From Cellulomonas sp. WB94 (lineage in GTDB: Bacteria > Actinomycetota > Actinomycetes > Actinomycetales > Cellulomonadaceae): a stretch of DNA of 64,000 nucleotides. The notes under the pieces are model-generated. The model had not been told where the DNA came from and ran no database searches. It was given only the letters and a program-made list of their open reading frames with translations. The first letter of the stretch is position 1. Each line of letters starts with the position of its first letter. Positions 10,781-19,599 of this stretch are shown piece after piece. The stretch lies in the NCBI RefSeq assembly GCF_003115775.1, contig NZ_QEES01000002.1:2418001-2482000 (forward strand), given 5' to 3'. The translations under genes and the position numbers were made by a program.

Positions 10781-13056
10781 AGTTCAACGATGGCTACTGG
10801 CAGGTTCTGCCCGGCGTCACGATCCTGCGGCCCCAGGCGGTCGACGACGTGGTCGTGGAGCCGGAGTCCCTCACGGTGTACGCCGCGACCGGGCCGCTCG
10901 AGAAGCGGGGTGACACCCTGAACCGTCCGCTCGTGACGGTGTCCTTCCACTCGCCCATGGAGGACGTCGTCGGGGTGACGATCGAGCACTTCCAGGGTGG
11001 TGTGAACCGGGGCCCGAGGTTCGAGCTCGCGGCCGGCTCGGCCGACGTCATGGTGTCTGGACCCGACCGCACGGGTGAACCGGTCGCGACGTTCCGTTCG
11101 GGTGCGCTGACGGCGCGGGTCGCGACCGAGGGCGAGTGGAACGTGGACTTCGTGACGGGCGACCGCCAGCTGACGACGTCGACCTCCCGCAGCGTCGGCG
11201 TGATCACGGACGCCGCCGGACGACACTTCGTGCGCGAGCAGCTGACGCTCGGTGTCGGCGAGCACGTCTACGGGCTGGGCGAGCGGTTCGGCGCGTTCGT
11301 GAAGAACGGCCAGACGGTCGACATCTGGAACGCAGACGGCGGCACAGCGTCGGACCAGGCCTACAAGAACGTCCCGTTCTACCTGACCGACGCCGGGTAC
11401 GGCGTGTTCGTCGACCAGCCTGAGAAGGTCTCGTTCGAGGTCGGCACCGAGGTGGTGTCCCGGGCACAGTTCAGCGTCGAGGGTCAGTCCTTGCGCTACT
11501 ACGTCATCTACGGCCCCACCCCGAAGGACATCCTGCGCAAGCTCACGGCGCTGACCGGACGACCTGCTCGCGTGCCGGAGTGGTCCTACGGGCTGTGGCT
11601 GTCGACCTCGTTCACGACCGACTACGACGAGACCACGGTCACGAGCTTCATCGACGGCATGGCCGAGCGTGACCTGCCGCTGTCGGTGTTCCACTTCGAC
11701 TGCTTCTGGATGCGCCGGTTCCACTGGTGCGACTTCGTGTGGGACCCCGCGACGTTCCCGGACCCCGAGGGCATGCTGGCCCGGCTCAAGGCCAAGGGCC
11801 TGAAGATCTGCGTGTGGATCAATCCCTACATCGCCCAGCGCTCGGCGCTGTTCGCGGAGGGGCGCGAGCTGGGCTACCTCGTCAAGAACCCGGACGGCTC
11901 TGTCTGGCAGTGGAACCTCTGGCAGGCCGGCATGGGCCTCGTCGACTTCACCAACCCGGACGCGACCGCCTGGTACCAGGGCAAGCTCAAGGGTCTGCTC
12001 GACATGGGCGTCGACGCGTTCAAGACCGACTTCGGCGAGCGGATCCCCACGGACGTCGTCTGGCACGACGGCTCCGACCCCGCGGGGATGCACAACTACT
12101 ACACGCACCTGTACAACAAGGCCGTCTTCGAGCTGCTCGAGGAGGAGAAGGGCGAGGGCGAAGCGGTGCTGTTCGCTCGCTCCGCGACAGCCGGCGGCCA
12201 GCAGTTCCCGGTGCACTGGGGCGGCGACTGCGAGTCGACGTTCGTGTCGATGGCCGAGTCGCTGCGCGGCGGGCTCTCCCTCGCGATGTCGGGCTTCGGC
12301 TACTGGAGCCACGACATCGGCGGCTTCGAGGGCACTCCCGACCCCGCGGTGTTCAAGCGGTGGCTGGCGTTCGGCCTGCTGTCCTCGCACAGCCGGCTGC
12401 ACGGCTCGGACTCCTACCGGGTGCCGTGGGCGTTCGACGAGGAGGCGGTCGACGTCACGCGCCTCTTCACCAAGCTCAAGCTGTCGCTCATGCCGTACCT
12501 CGCGCGCGTCGGCGGCGAGGCGCACACCGCGGGGGCGCCGGTCATGCGGCCGATGATTCTCGAGTTCCCGGGCGACCGGGGGACAGCGGGGATCGACACG
12601 CAGTACATGCTCGGCGACGCGCTGCTCGTCGCGCCCGTGTTCAACGCGGTGGGTGACGTGTCGTTCTACGTGCCCGAGGGCACCTGGACGCACCTCCTGA
12701 CAGGCGAGCGCCTGACGGGTCCGCGCTGGGTCAACGAGCGTCACGGCTTCGACTCGCTGCCGCTGCTGGTCCGGCCGGGCACGGTGCTCCCGGTGGGTGC
12801 GCGGACGGACCGCCCCGACTACGACTACGTCGACGGTGTCACGTTGCAGCTCTTCGAGATCCCCGACGGGCACCGGTCGGTCACGACGGTCCCGCGGCCG
12901 GGGGGCGCCGAGGGCGCGACGTTCACGGTCGAGCGCGACGGCGACCGCATCAGGGTCGACGCGTCCGGCGCGACCTGCCCCTGGTCGGTGCGTGTCATCG
13001 GTGGCGCCGAGGTGCGCGCAGCGGCCGGTCAGTCGTCGGTCGAGGTCGCCGTCTGA
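10777..13056 (+). CDS. yicI: Alpha-xylosidase, GH31 (YicI type)
   Basis: A 759-residue GH31 enzyme, presumably cytoplasmic since no signal peptide is seen. The nucleophile is D418 in KTDFGERI and the general acid is D484 in HWGGDCEST, almost at the E. coli YicI positions (416 and 482). YicI-type enzymes release xylose from isoprimeverose and the non-reducing ends of xyloglucan oligosaccharides. AGAGG before the ATG lies inside the overlapping leader frame. Control by the operator at 10585-10600 is likely. GH31 also contains alpha-glucosidases, but the length and active-site context favour YicI. Confidence 0.9.
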   Translation: MKFNDGYWQVLPGVTILRPQAVDDVVVEPESLTVYAATGPLEKRGDTLNRPLVTVSFHSPMEDVVGVTIEHFQGGVNRGPRFELAAGSADVMVSGPDRTGEPVATFRSGALTARVATEGEWNVDFVTGDRQLTTSTSRSVGVITDAAGRHFVREQLTLGVGEHVYGLGERFGAFVKNGQTVDIWNADGGTASDQAYKNVPFYLTDAGYGVFVDQPEKVSFEVGTEVVSRAQFSVEGQSLRYYVIYGPTPKDILRKLTALTGRPARVPEWSYGLWLSTSFTTDYDETTVTSFIDGMAERDLPLSVFHFDCFWMRRFHWCDFVWDPATFPDPEGMLARLKAKGLKICVWINPYIAQRSALFAEGRELGYLVKNPDGSVWQWNLWQAGMGLVDFTNPDATAWYQGKLKGLLDMGVDAFKTDFGERIPTDVVWHDGSDPAGMHNYYTHLYNKAVFELLEEEKGEGEAVLFARSATAGGQQFPVHWGGDCESTFVSMAESLRGGLSLAMSGFGYWSHDIGGFEGTPDPAVFKRWLAFGLLSSHSRLHGSDSYRVPWAFDEEAVDVTRLFTKLKLSLMPYLARVGGEAHTAGAPVMRPMILEFPGDRGTAGIDTQYMLGDALLVAPVFNAVGDVSFYVPEGTWTHLLTGERLTGPRWVNERHGFDSLPLLVRPGTVLPVGARTDRPDYDYVDGVTLQLFEIPDGHRSVTTVPRPGGAEGATFTVERDGDRIRVDASGATCPWSVRVIGGAEVRAAAGQSSVEVAV

Positions 13057-13087
13057 GGAAGCTTCGCGCGGTCGCCGCGCGTCGCTG

Positions 13088-13129
13088 CACGGCTCGGGTC
13101 GGGACCTCGCGGGTCGGGCCCGAGCCGTG
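13088..13129 (+). terminator. GC-rich hairpin after the alpha-xylosidase gene
   Basis: CACGGCTCGGG (13088-13098) is complementary to CCCGAGCCGTG (13119-13129) across a 20-base loop region. There is no T tract, as is common in actinobacteria. It separates the xylosidase unit from the beta-glucosidase promoter region. Confidence 0.55.
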
Positions 13130-13132
13130 TAT

Positions 13133-13149
13133 CGTATCGATTCGATACG
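13133..13149. promoter_or_regulatory. Operator-like palindrome upstream of the GH1 gene
   Basis: CGTATCGA-T-TCGATACG is a perfect 17-base palindrome around a central T. It differs from the TCGAARCGCTTCGA sites, so a different regulator, not encoded in this window, probably controls the beta-glucosidase. A TATCGT at 13130-13135 could be the -10 box overlapping the site. Confidence 0.65.
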
Positions 13150-13212
13150 CAGTGGGCCGCCGTGCCGCACCCGGCGCCCGTCACACCCTGACCCATCACG
13201 AAGGACTGACCG

Positions 13213-14667
13213 ATGACGACAGCGCGCCCCTCCGGACGCCAGTTCCCCGCCGACTTCCTCTGGGGCTCGGCGACCGCCTCGTACCAGGTCGAGGGCGCCG
13301 TCGACGAGGACGGTCGCGGGCAGTCGATCTGGGACACGTTCTCCGCGACTCCCGGCAAGGTCCTCAACGGCGACTCCGGCGCGGTGGCGGCGGACCACTA
13401 CCACCGCATGGTCGACGACGTGGCCCTCATGAAGCGGATCGGGTTGCACGCGTACCGGTTCTCGCTCGCCTGGCCGCGGATCCAGCCCACGGGCTCGGGT
13501 GCCTTCAACCCGAAGGGCCTCGACTTCTACTCCCGCCTCGTGGACCAGCTCGGCGACGCCGGCATCGACCCGGTCGTCACGCTCTACCACTGGGACCTCC
13601 CGCAGGCGCTCGAGGACGCGGGTGGCTGGCCGGCGCGTGACACCGCGTACCGGTTCGCGGACTACGCGGCCAAGGCGGCCGAGGTGCTCGGTGACCGGGT
13701 GAAGATCTGGACGACCCTCAACGAGCCGTGGTGCTCGGCCTACCTCGGCTACGCAGCCGGCGTGCACGCCCCCGGCCGCGAGAACCACGCCGACTCCCTC
13801 GCCGCCGTGCACCACCTCAACCTCGCGCACGGCCTCGCGGGGAGCGCCGTCCGCGACGTCGTCGGACCGGACGCCCAGATCTCGATCACGCTCAACCTGC
13901 ACGTGACCCGCGCGGCGTCCGACTCGCCGGCGGACCTCGACGCGAAGCGTCGGATCGACGGGCTCGCCAACGGGGTCTTCCTCGGTCCGCTGCTCGACGG
14001 TGCCTATCCCGCGGACGTCATCGCAGACACCGCGTCGGTCACCGACTGGTCGTTCGTGCAGCCGGGCGACCTCGACCTCATCTCGATCCCGCTCGACGTC
14101 CTCGGGGTGAACTACTACGCGACCGGTCTCGTGCGGAAGTCGGACGCCGTGCGCGTGCCGGGCGACGGCACACCGGGGCCCGACGGCCACAAGTCCTCAG
14201 CCCTGAGCGCCTGGCCCGCGACCGACGACATCGAGTGGCTCCCGCTGCCCGGCCCGCACACCGCGATGGGCTGGAACATCGAGCCGGAGGGCCTCACCGA
14301 GCTCCTCGTCGACCTCCACACCACCTACCCGGGCCTGCCCCTCGTCGTCACCGAGAACGGCGCCGCGTTCCACGACGAGGTGTCGCCGGACGGTCGCGTG
14401 CACGACCTCGACCGCGTGGCCTACCTGCACGACCACATCGACGCGGTCGGGGAGGCCATCGACCACGGCGCCGACGTGCGCGGCTACTTCGTGTGGTCGC
14501 TCATGGACAACTTCGAGTGGGCGTACGGCTACGACCGCCGGTTCGGCATCGTGCGCGTCGACTACGACACGCTCGAGCGCACGCCGAAGGACTCGGCGCA
14601 CTGGTACGCCGAGCTCATCCGCGCCCACGCGATCCCGACGATCGAGTCGGCCGCGAGCCTGGGCTGA
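13213..14667 (+). CDS. Beta-glucosidase, GH1
   Basis: A 484-residue GH1 enzyme that should hydrolyse cellobiose and related beta-glucosides in the cytoplasm. The acid/base is E171 in TLNEPW and the nucleophile is E381 in [27 protein letters not shown] near the N-terminus is the GH1 signature. AAGGA at 13201-13205 precedes the ATG. With the upstream xylosidase it could complete xyloglucan-oligosaccharide breakdown: xylose removal, then glucose removal. The separate palindrome suggests independent control. Other GH1 activities (beta-galactosidase, 6-phospho-beta-glucosidase) are not excluded. Confidence 0.93.
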   Translation: MTTARPSGRQFPADFLWGSATASYQVEGAVDEDGRGQSIWDTFSATPGKVLNGDSGAVAADHYHRMVDDVALMKRIGLHAYRFSLAWPRIQPTGSGAFNPKGLDFYSRLVDQLGDAGIDPVVTLYHWDLPQALEDAGGWPARDTAYRFADYAAKAAEVLGDRVKIWTTLNEPWCSAYLGYAAGVHAPGRENHADSLAAVHHLNLAHGLAGSAVRDVVGPDAQISITLNLHVTRAASDSPADLDAKRRIDGLANGVFLGPLLDGAYPADVIADTASVTDWSFVQPGDLDLISIPLDVLGVNYYATGLVRKSDAVRVPGDGTPGPDGHKSSALSAWPATDDIEWLPLPGPHTAMGWNIEPEGLTELLVDLHTTYPGLPLVVTENGAAFHDEVSPDGRVHDLDRVAYLHDHIDAVGEAIDHGADVRGYFVWSLMDNFEWAYGYDRRFGIVRVDYDTLERTPKDSAHWYAELIRAHAIPTIESAASLG

Positions 14668-14705
14668 GCCTCCGCCGCGCGAGCCATCGGGGGAGGATGG
14701 GCACC

Positions 14706-15014
14706 ATGCCGAGCAGCCGGAGGTCGACGAAGCGCCCGTACGGCGTCGAGCCTGTGCCGCTCGACGTGGATCGCGCGCGGGGCGGGCGCAGCAGCGAGAC
14801 CGGTCCGGGCGGCGACTGGACCGTGCAACGCGTGCCCGGCTCTGACCGCGAGTACCGGTGCCCAGGGTGCGACCAGCTCATCGCACCGGGGACGGCGCAC
14901 GTCGTCGCCTGGGCGTCCGACGGGCTGTTCGGCGCCGAGGCGGCGCTCGCCGACCGGCGCCACTGGCACGTCGCGTGCTGGGCGGCACGCGACCGTCGGC
15001 GGCCCGCTCGGTAG
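14706..15014 (+). CDS. Small Cys/His protein, probable zinc site
   Basis: A 102-residue protein of unknown function. The N-terminal third is basic (PSSRRSTKRPYG). The C-terminal part holds CPGCDQL, later HWHVACW, a CxxC plus HxxxC arrangement that could bind one zinc. GGGGGAGG at 14689-14696 precedes the ATG at 14706; an in-frame ATG at 14697 is too close to that site. Its TAG stop (15012-15014) overlaps the TAGGCT box that probably drives the next gene. Similar proteins in actinobacteria are often labelled ATP/GTP-binding, a name this sequence does not support. Confidence 0.75.
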   Translation: MPSSRRSTKRPYGVEPVPLDVDRARGGRSSETGPGGDWTVQRVPGSDREYRCPGCDQLIAPGTAHVVAWASDGLFGAEAALADRRHWHVACWAARDRRRPAR

Positions 15015-15017
15015 GCT
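15012..15017 (+). promoter_or_regulatory. -10 box TAGGCT overlapping a stop codon
   Basis: The TAG stop of the preceding gene forms the first half of TAGGCT, eight bases before the ATG at 15026. This spacing fits a leaderless or near-leaderless transcript. Confidence 0.5.
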
Positions 15018-15025
15018 CGAGCCTG

Positions 15026-15829
15026 ATGAGCACCCCACGGACGCACCCCCACGCACGGCCGGCCGGCGGCGCCGAGATCAGGTCGCTGACGGTCCTTCCC
15101 GCTTGTCGCGACGACGTCGAGCTGCACACCGCCGACGGTCTGACGCTGGTCGGTGAGCTCGCTCGACCGCTCGGCGCCGACGGCGGCCCCGCGCGGCCGG
15201 CCGCGACGCTCGTGACCCTCCACCCGCTGCCGACGCACGGCGGCTTCATGGACTCCCACGTGCTGCGCAAGGCCTCGTGGCGCCTTCCCGCGCTCGCCGA
15301 CCTGGCCGTGCTGCGCTTCAACACCCGCGGGACCGCGAGCCCGCGGGGGACGAGCGAAGGCACGTTCGACGGTGGCGACGCGGAGCGGTTCGACGTGCAC
15401 GCCGCGATCGAGTTCGCCGAGTTCCACGACCTCCCGCGTCGCTGGCTCGTCGGCTGGTCGTTCGGGACCGAGCTCGCCCTCATGCACGGCCGTGACCCGG
15501 GCATCGAGGGAGCGATCCTCCTGTCGCCGCCGCTGCACCGCGCGACCGACGCCGACCTGGACGCGTGGGACGCGTTCGGCAAGCCCCTCGTCGTCCTCGT
15601 TCCCGAGCTCGACGACTACCTGCGACCGGAGCAGGCGCGTGCCCGCTTCGCACGGGTCCGGCACGCGGAGGTGATCGGGGTCGACGGAGCGAAGCACCTG
15701 TGGGTGGGGGAGCCCGCCGTCCGACGCGTGCTCGACGAGATCGTCGGACACGTCCTGCCCGGCCACCCGCTGCCGCTGCCCACCCACTGGTCGGGAACCG
15801 TCACCGACCCGGCCGAGGAGTCCGCATGA
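15026..15829 (+). CDS. Alpha/beta hydrolase
   Basis: A 267-residue alpha/beta hydrolase-fold protein. VTLHPLPTHGG probably forms the oxyanion-hole loop, and GWSFGTE is the nucleophile elbow with serine. DGAKHLWVG near the C-terminus supplies the catalytic histidine. The family resembles small serine hydrolases acting on short esters; the substrate is not evident. The ATG at 15026 is preceded by a TAGGCT -10 box rather than a ribosome site. Its stop overlaps the start of the next hydrolase (ATGA), so the two are co-expressed. Confidence 0.82.
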   Translation: MSTPRTHPHARPAGGAEIRSLTVLPACRDDVELHTADGLTLVGELARPLGADGGPARPAATLVTLHPLPTHGGFMDSHVLRKASWRLPALADLAVLRFNTRGTASPRGTSEGTFDGGDAERFDVHAAIEFAEFHDLPRRWLVGWSFGTELALMHGRDPGIEGAILLSPPLHRATDADLDAWDAFGKPLVVLVPELDDYLRPEQARARFARVRHAEVIGVDGAKHLWVGEPAVRRVLDEIVGHVLPGHPLPLPTHWSGTVTDPAEESA

Positions 15830-16647
15830 CACCCACGACCCGACTCGACGTCCTGACCTACCGCACGGGCCCCTCCGATCTGCTGCCGCTGGTGCTCCTG
15901 CACGCCTTCCCGCTCGACTCGCGGATGTGGGACGACATGGCACCGCTCGTCGCCGGTGCGCGCACCGTGCTCGCCGTCGACCTCCCGGGCCTCGGCCGCT
16001 CGGCAGGACTGGGGACGTCAGCCCCGTCGCTCGATGATGCGGCCGACGCGGTCGCGCAGACCCTGACGGCGGTCGGCCTGGAGCGGGCGATCGTCGTCGG
16101 GCTGTCGATGGGCGGGTACGTGGCGCTGGCGCTGCTCGACCGCCACCCGGCGCTCGTCGCCGGTCTGGGCCTGCTCGACACGCGATCGACCGCGGACGAC
16201 GACGCGGCGCGCGCGAACAGGCTTCGGGTCGCGGCGGAGCTCGAGTCGTCGGGGACCGTGGACGCCGTGCGTCCGATGGCGACGGCACTCCTCGGGGAGT
16301 CGAGCCGGACGTTGCACCCCGAGCTCGTCGACCGTGTGGGCGCCCTCATCGGGCAGCAGTCGGCGGCCGGCGTCGCGTGGTCCCAGCGGGCCATGGCCGC
16401 TCGCCCCGACCGCACCGCCGTGCTGCACCAGTTCGAGGGGCCGGCGCTCGTCCTGGTGGGTGACGAGGATGTCGCGGCGCCGGTCGCCGCGGCCGAGCAC
16501 ATGGTGGCGGCGCTTGCCGCATCGCAGCTCGTCGTCGTCCCGCATGCCGGCCACCTGACCGCGATCGAGGACCCGGACGCTGTGGCCGACGCGATCAGCG
16601 AGCTCGCCGGTCGGGCCGACGTGGAGGACCAGCGCGCCCGGAGCTGA
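15826..16647 (+). CDS. Alpha/beta hydrolase
   Basis: A 273-residue alpha/beta hydrolase with the complete pattern: HAFPLDSRMW (oxyanion region), VDLPGLGRS, the nucleophile elbow GLSMGG, the acid in LVGDEDVAAP, and the histidine in PHAGHLTAIE. It resembles the 3-oxoadipate enol-lactonase and haloperoxidase-like branch, but no catabolic genes are nearby, so the name stays generic. It overlaps the upstream hydrolase by four bases. After its stop come short repeats and the convergent hypothetical gene. Confidence 0.85.
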   Translation: MTPTTRLDVLTYRTGPSDLLPLVLLHAFPLDSRMWDDMAPLVAGARTVLAVDLPGLGRSAGLGTSAPSLDDAADAVAQTLTAVGLERAIVVGLSMGGYVALALLDRHPALVAGLGLLDTRSTADDDAARANRLRVAAELESSGTVDAVRPMATALLGESSRTLHPELVDRVGALIGQQSAAGVAWSQRAMAARPDRTAVLHQFEGPALVLVGDEDVAAPVAAAEHMVAALAASQLVVVPHAGHLTAIEDPDAVADAISELAGRADVEDQRARS

Positions 16648-16676
16648 CGCCCGGGAGCGCCCGGGAGCCTTGCCGT

Positions 16677-16710
16677 GGAGCTCGGCCTAGGAGCTCGGCC
16701 TAGGAGCTCA
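16677..16710. repeat. 13-base tandem repeat at a gene end
   Basis: GGAGCTCGGCCTA occurs at 16677-16689 and 16690-16702, followed by a partial third copy. The second copy supplies the TAG stop codon of the minus-strand gene at 16700-17122. Confidence 0.9.
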
Positions 16711-17122
16711 GCACACGGGCGAGCGCGTCCTTGAGGTCGAGCGACTCGCCGTCCTTGCCGCCGGCCCCGACGACGAGCGGCGCATCGCGTGGGACGACCG
16801 ACGTCCCGCGCAGCTGGGCCCGCAGGCTTGTGGGGACGCCGAGGACGTAGTAGTTCCCGTCGGTGCCGATCGCGACGTTCTTGTCGCGTCGGAGGTACCA
16901 CCCGAACAGCGGGGTCCGGTAGCGATGACGGCCGTCGTAGCTGCGCGCCTGCAGCGGGACCGGCGCCACCCGCCGGGCCTTGACGTCCACGAGGAAGTCG
17001 GCGATGAGTGCGTGAGCCCGGGCGGCCTCGGCCGCCCGTCGACGCTCCAGAGCGTCTGCATGGACGGCGCTTGCCTCCCGGCGCTGCTCGCGCCAGGTGG
17101 TGCTGTCGCCGGGGGCGGTCAC
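16700..17122 (-). CDS. Hypothetical protein, 140 residues
   Basis: I do not recognise this family. The N-terminal 45 residues are rich in Arg, Glu and Ala and probably helical (WREQRREASAVHADALERRR). The C-terminal part looks like a small beta-rich domain containing RYRTPLFGWYLRRDKNVAIG. There is no signal peptide or membrane segment. The start is a GTG. It lies 33 bases after the end of the coiled-coil gene on the same strand and could be co-transcribed with it. Codon use resembles that of its neighbours. Confidence 0.7.
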   Translation of the reverse strand: MTAPGDSTTWREQRREASAVHADALERRRAAEAARAHALIADFLVDVKARRVAPVPLQARSYDGRHRYRTPLFGWYLRRDKNVAIGTDGNYYVLGVPTSLRAQLRGTSVVPRDAPLVVGAGGKDGESLDLKDALARVLSS

Positions 17123-17155
17123 GCGCGTGAGCCGATCGTCGCGGCTCCCGCGGTG

Positions 17156-19396
17156 TCAGCGGCCGGGGACCGGTGCATCGTCGCCCTGCGGGACAGCGTC
17201 GCCCTGCGGCCCGGACTCGCTCTGGGGGTCAGCGGCCGTGTCGTCCCGAGGGCCGTCGTCGGCGCCGGTCGCCGCGTTCTCGGCGCCACCGTGACCAGCT
17301 GAGTCGCCGACCTTGCGCCCGGTCGGCTCCTGGCGCGGCGAGGCATCGGCCGGCGCGTCGCTGCCGACCTGGGCCGCCGCCGAGACCGGGGCCGGGCGGC
17401 CCTTCCCTGCCGGTCGAGCAGCCGGCCGGGATGCGGGCTGGCCGGCCGGTGTCCTGTCCGCGGTGCCGACGGTCCCGCCACCCGCGCCGCGGGCGGGCAC
17501 GATGGGCTGTGCGCCCGTCTGCTTGTCGGCGAACTGTGCCTCGACCTTCTGCGCGCGCTCGAGCGCCTGCTTGCTCGGCATCGGGTCGTTGCCGAGCAGG
17601 TTGCGCAGCTCGTCGAGGTAGGACGTGATGGACTCGCGCTGGCGGTTGAGGTCCTCGACCTGCCGCTGCGCGCTCGTGCGCTCGCGCTCCGACTCGGTCA
17701 TCGCCTCCGACAGGGAGTTCTCGGCGTGCTCGCGCGCCTCGGCGACCACCCGGTCGGCGTTGCGCCGCGCGTTGGAGAGCAGCTCCTTCGCGTGCGTCTC
17801 GGCGTCGATCCGCACCTTCTCGGCCTGCTCCAGGGCCTTGGCGACCCGCTGCTCGGCCTCGGTGGCGTGCGCCTCGGCGTCGCGGACGAGCCGCTCGGTC
17901 TCGGACCGAGCCGTCGTGTGCCGATCGGCGTCCGACCGCTCGGCCTCCTCGTGACGCGCCGCGATGCTGAGCTCGGCGTCAGCAAGCGTCTTCTCGGTCT
18001 GCCGCACCAGCGCGTCGGCCTTCGCCTTGGCCGTCGCGGTCAGCTCGGCCGCCGTCCGCTGAGCCTCGGTGAGCAGTCGCTCGACCTCCACGCGCGTGCT
18101 CTCGCGCAGCTCGGCGACCTCACGTTGCGTCTGCTCGGTGAGCTCGGTCGTCTCGCGCTGGGTCGTGTCGCGCAGCTCTGCCGTCGCCCGGACGGCCGCG
18201 TCGCGCTGGTGGCTGGTCTCGTGCGCCGCCCGCTCGCGCAGCTCGGTCGTCTCGCGCTCGGCCTGGGACCTCAGCTCGGTGGCGTACGTCTCCGCCTCGA
18301 GCCGCAGGGCAGCGACCGTCTGCTCGGTCTCGGTCCGCAGCGCCGCGATCTCGTCGGCCGTCGCGGCGCGCATCTCGCCCGTCTCGCGCTCGGCGCTCGC
18401 ACGGACGAACCCGGAGTACTGCTCGGCCTCGGCACGCAGCGCGGCGACCTCGGCCGCGACGCGCTGCTGCAGCGCTGCCGCCTCGCGCTCGGCCCGGGCC
18501 CGGACGTTGTCGGCAAACTCCTGGGCGGCCGTGCGCTGCGACGTGAGCTCGGCCGCGAGGGCCTGCCGGGCTTCCGCGACCTCGGTCGCGGCGACCGAGC
18601 GCTGCATCGCGGCGAACCTCTCAGCGTCGCCGCGGGCGGCAGCCAGCTCGGCCTCGACGCGCTGGCGCAGGGCCGTCGTGTCGGCGTCCGCGCTCTGTCG
18701 GAGATCCTGCGCGTACCGCTCGGCCTCCTCGCGCTGGGCAGTCGTCTCGGTCTCGGTGGTGCCGCGCAGCTCGCTCGCGGCCCGCTCGGTCGAGATCCGC
18801 AGCTCGGTCGCCTCGCGCTCGACCGTGGCCCGCAGGGTGCCGAGCTCGCGCTCGAGGGAGCTGCGACGTTCGCTCTCCTCGGTCGTGATGGCGCTCTGGA
18901 TCCGCGCGGCCTCACGTTCTGCCGACCCGACGAGCTCCTCGGCACGACGCTGCGCAGCGGTGAGCGTGCTCTCGGCCTCCGTCGTCGAGGTGCTCCGGAG
19001 CTCCTCGGCCTCACGGCGAGCCGTGGCAAGAAGCTCCGCGACCTCGTTCTCGGCGCGGGCCCGCAGCTGACCCGACGCGAGCTTGGCGCGTGCCAGGGAG
19101 TCGGACGCCTGGGCGTTGGCCTGCTGGACGACGTCGGACGACTGCTCCTCCGCGGACCGCAGCAGCTGCTCGATCCGTGAGCCGAGACCTGAGTAGGTGG
19201 GGCGCTCGGCCTCGCGGAGCTGGCGGTGCGCCTCAGACAGCTCGCCCGAGACCTGCATCGCGCGGGAGTCGAGCGACTCGACCTGCGCGCGCGCGTCCGC
19301 GAGTGCCTGCTCGAGCGCGGCGAGCCGACCGTCGACCGCATCCCGGTCGTAACCGCGGAAGTTGACCACGGGGAAGGGCGAACGGTCCTCTGGCAC
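17156..19396 (-). CDS. Long coiled-coil protein, DivIVA/Scy-like
   Basis: A 746-residue protein. Residues about 8-30 (FPVVNFRGYDRDAVDGRLAA) resemble the DivIVA N-terminal lipid-binding segment. From about residue 35 to 600 it is one almost unbroken coiled coil dominated by Ala, Glu, Arg and Thr, with repeated EREATELR-like units. The last 140 residues are Pro/Gly/Ala/Asp-rich and likely disordered. Such proteins act as polar scaffolds for growth or division in actinobacteria (Scy/FilP and Wag31 types). The GTG start has a strong AGGAGG at 19404-19409. The exact role is inferred from architecture only. Confidence 0.8.
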   Translation of the reverse strand: MPEDRSPFPVVNFRGYDRDAVDGRLAALEQALADARAQVESLDSRAMQVSGELSEAHRQLREAERPTYSGLGSRIEQLLRSAEEQSSDVVQQANAQASDSLARAKLASGQLRARAENEVAELLATARREAEELRSTSTTEAESTLTAAQRRAEELVGSAEREAARIQSAITTEESERRSSLERELGTLRATVEREATELRISTERAASELRGTTETETTAQREEAERYAQDLRQSADADTTALRQRVEAELAAARGDAERFAAMQRSVAATEVAEARQALAAELTSQRTAAQEFADNVRARAEREAAALQQRVAAEVAALRAEAEQYSGFVRASAERETGEMRAATADEIAALRTETEQTVAALRLEAETYATELRSQAERETTELRERAAHETSHQRDAAVRATAELRDTTQRETTELTEQTQREVAELRESTRVEVERLLTEAQRTAAELTATAKAKADALVRQTEKTLADAELSIAARHEEAERSDADRHTTARSETERLVRDAEAHATEAEQRVAKALEQAEKVRIDAETHAKELLSNARRNADRVVAEAREHAENSLSEAMTESERERTSAQRQVEDLNRQRESITSYLDELRNLLGNDPMPSKQALERAQKVEAQFADKQTGAQPIVPARGAGGGTVGTADRTPAGQPASRPAARPAGKGRPAPVSAAAQVGSDAPADASPRQEPTGRKVGDSAGHGGAENAATGADDGPRDDTAADPQSESGPQGDAVPQGDDAPVPGR

Positions 19397-19599
19397 GAAA
19401 GATCCTCCTGAGCGCGCGGGCGCCGGTCCGTGACGACCTCGGGAGAGGCGCCGGTTCGGTCGGCGACAAGTCTGGTGCCAGGGTAACGGTCCTCGTGCGC
19501 ACCCGGTACGGGTTCGTCACGAGCGGCCCTGGGGACGCTCGTTCTGCCTGGCCGCGGGCACCTGCCTATCCTGGACTGTCACGTTCGAGAGGATCCCGC

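Noticed and set aside
10432-14190. A very long open frame antisense to the alpha-xylosidase and beta-glucosidase genes
   Set aside because: Arg/Asp/Val-rich shadow of GC-rich codons; no domain, ribosome site or conservation, while the sense genes have intact catalytic residues.
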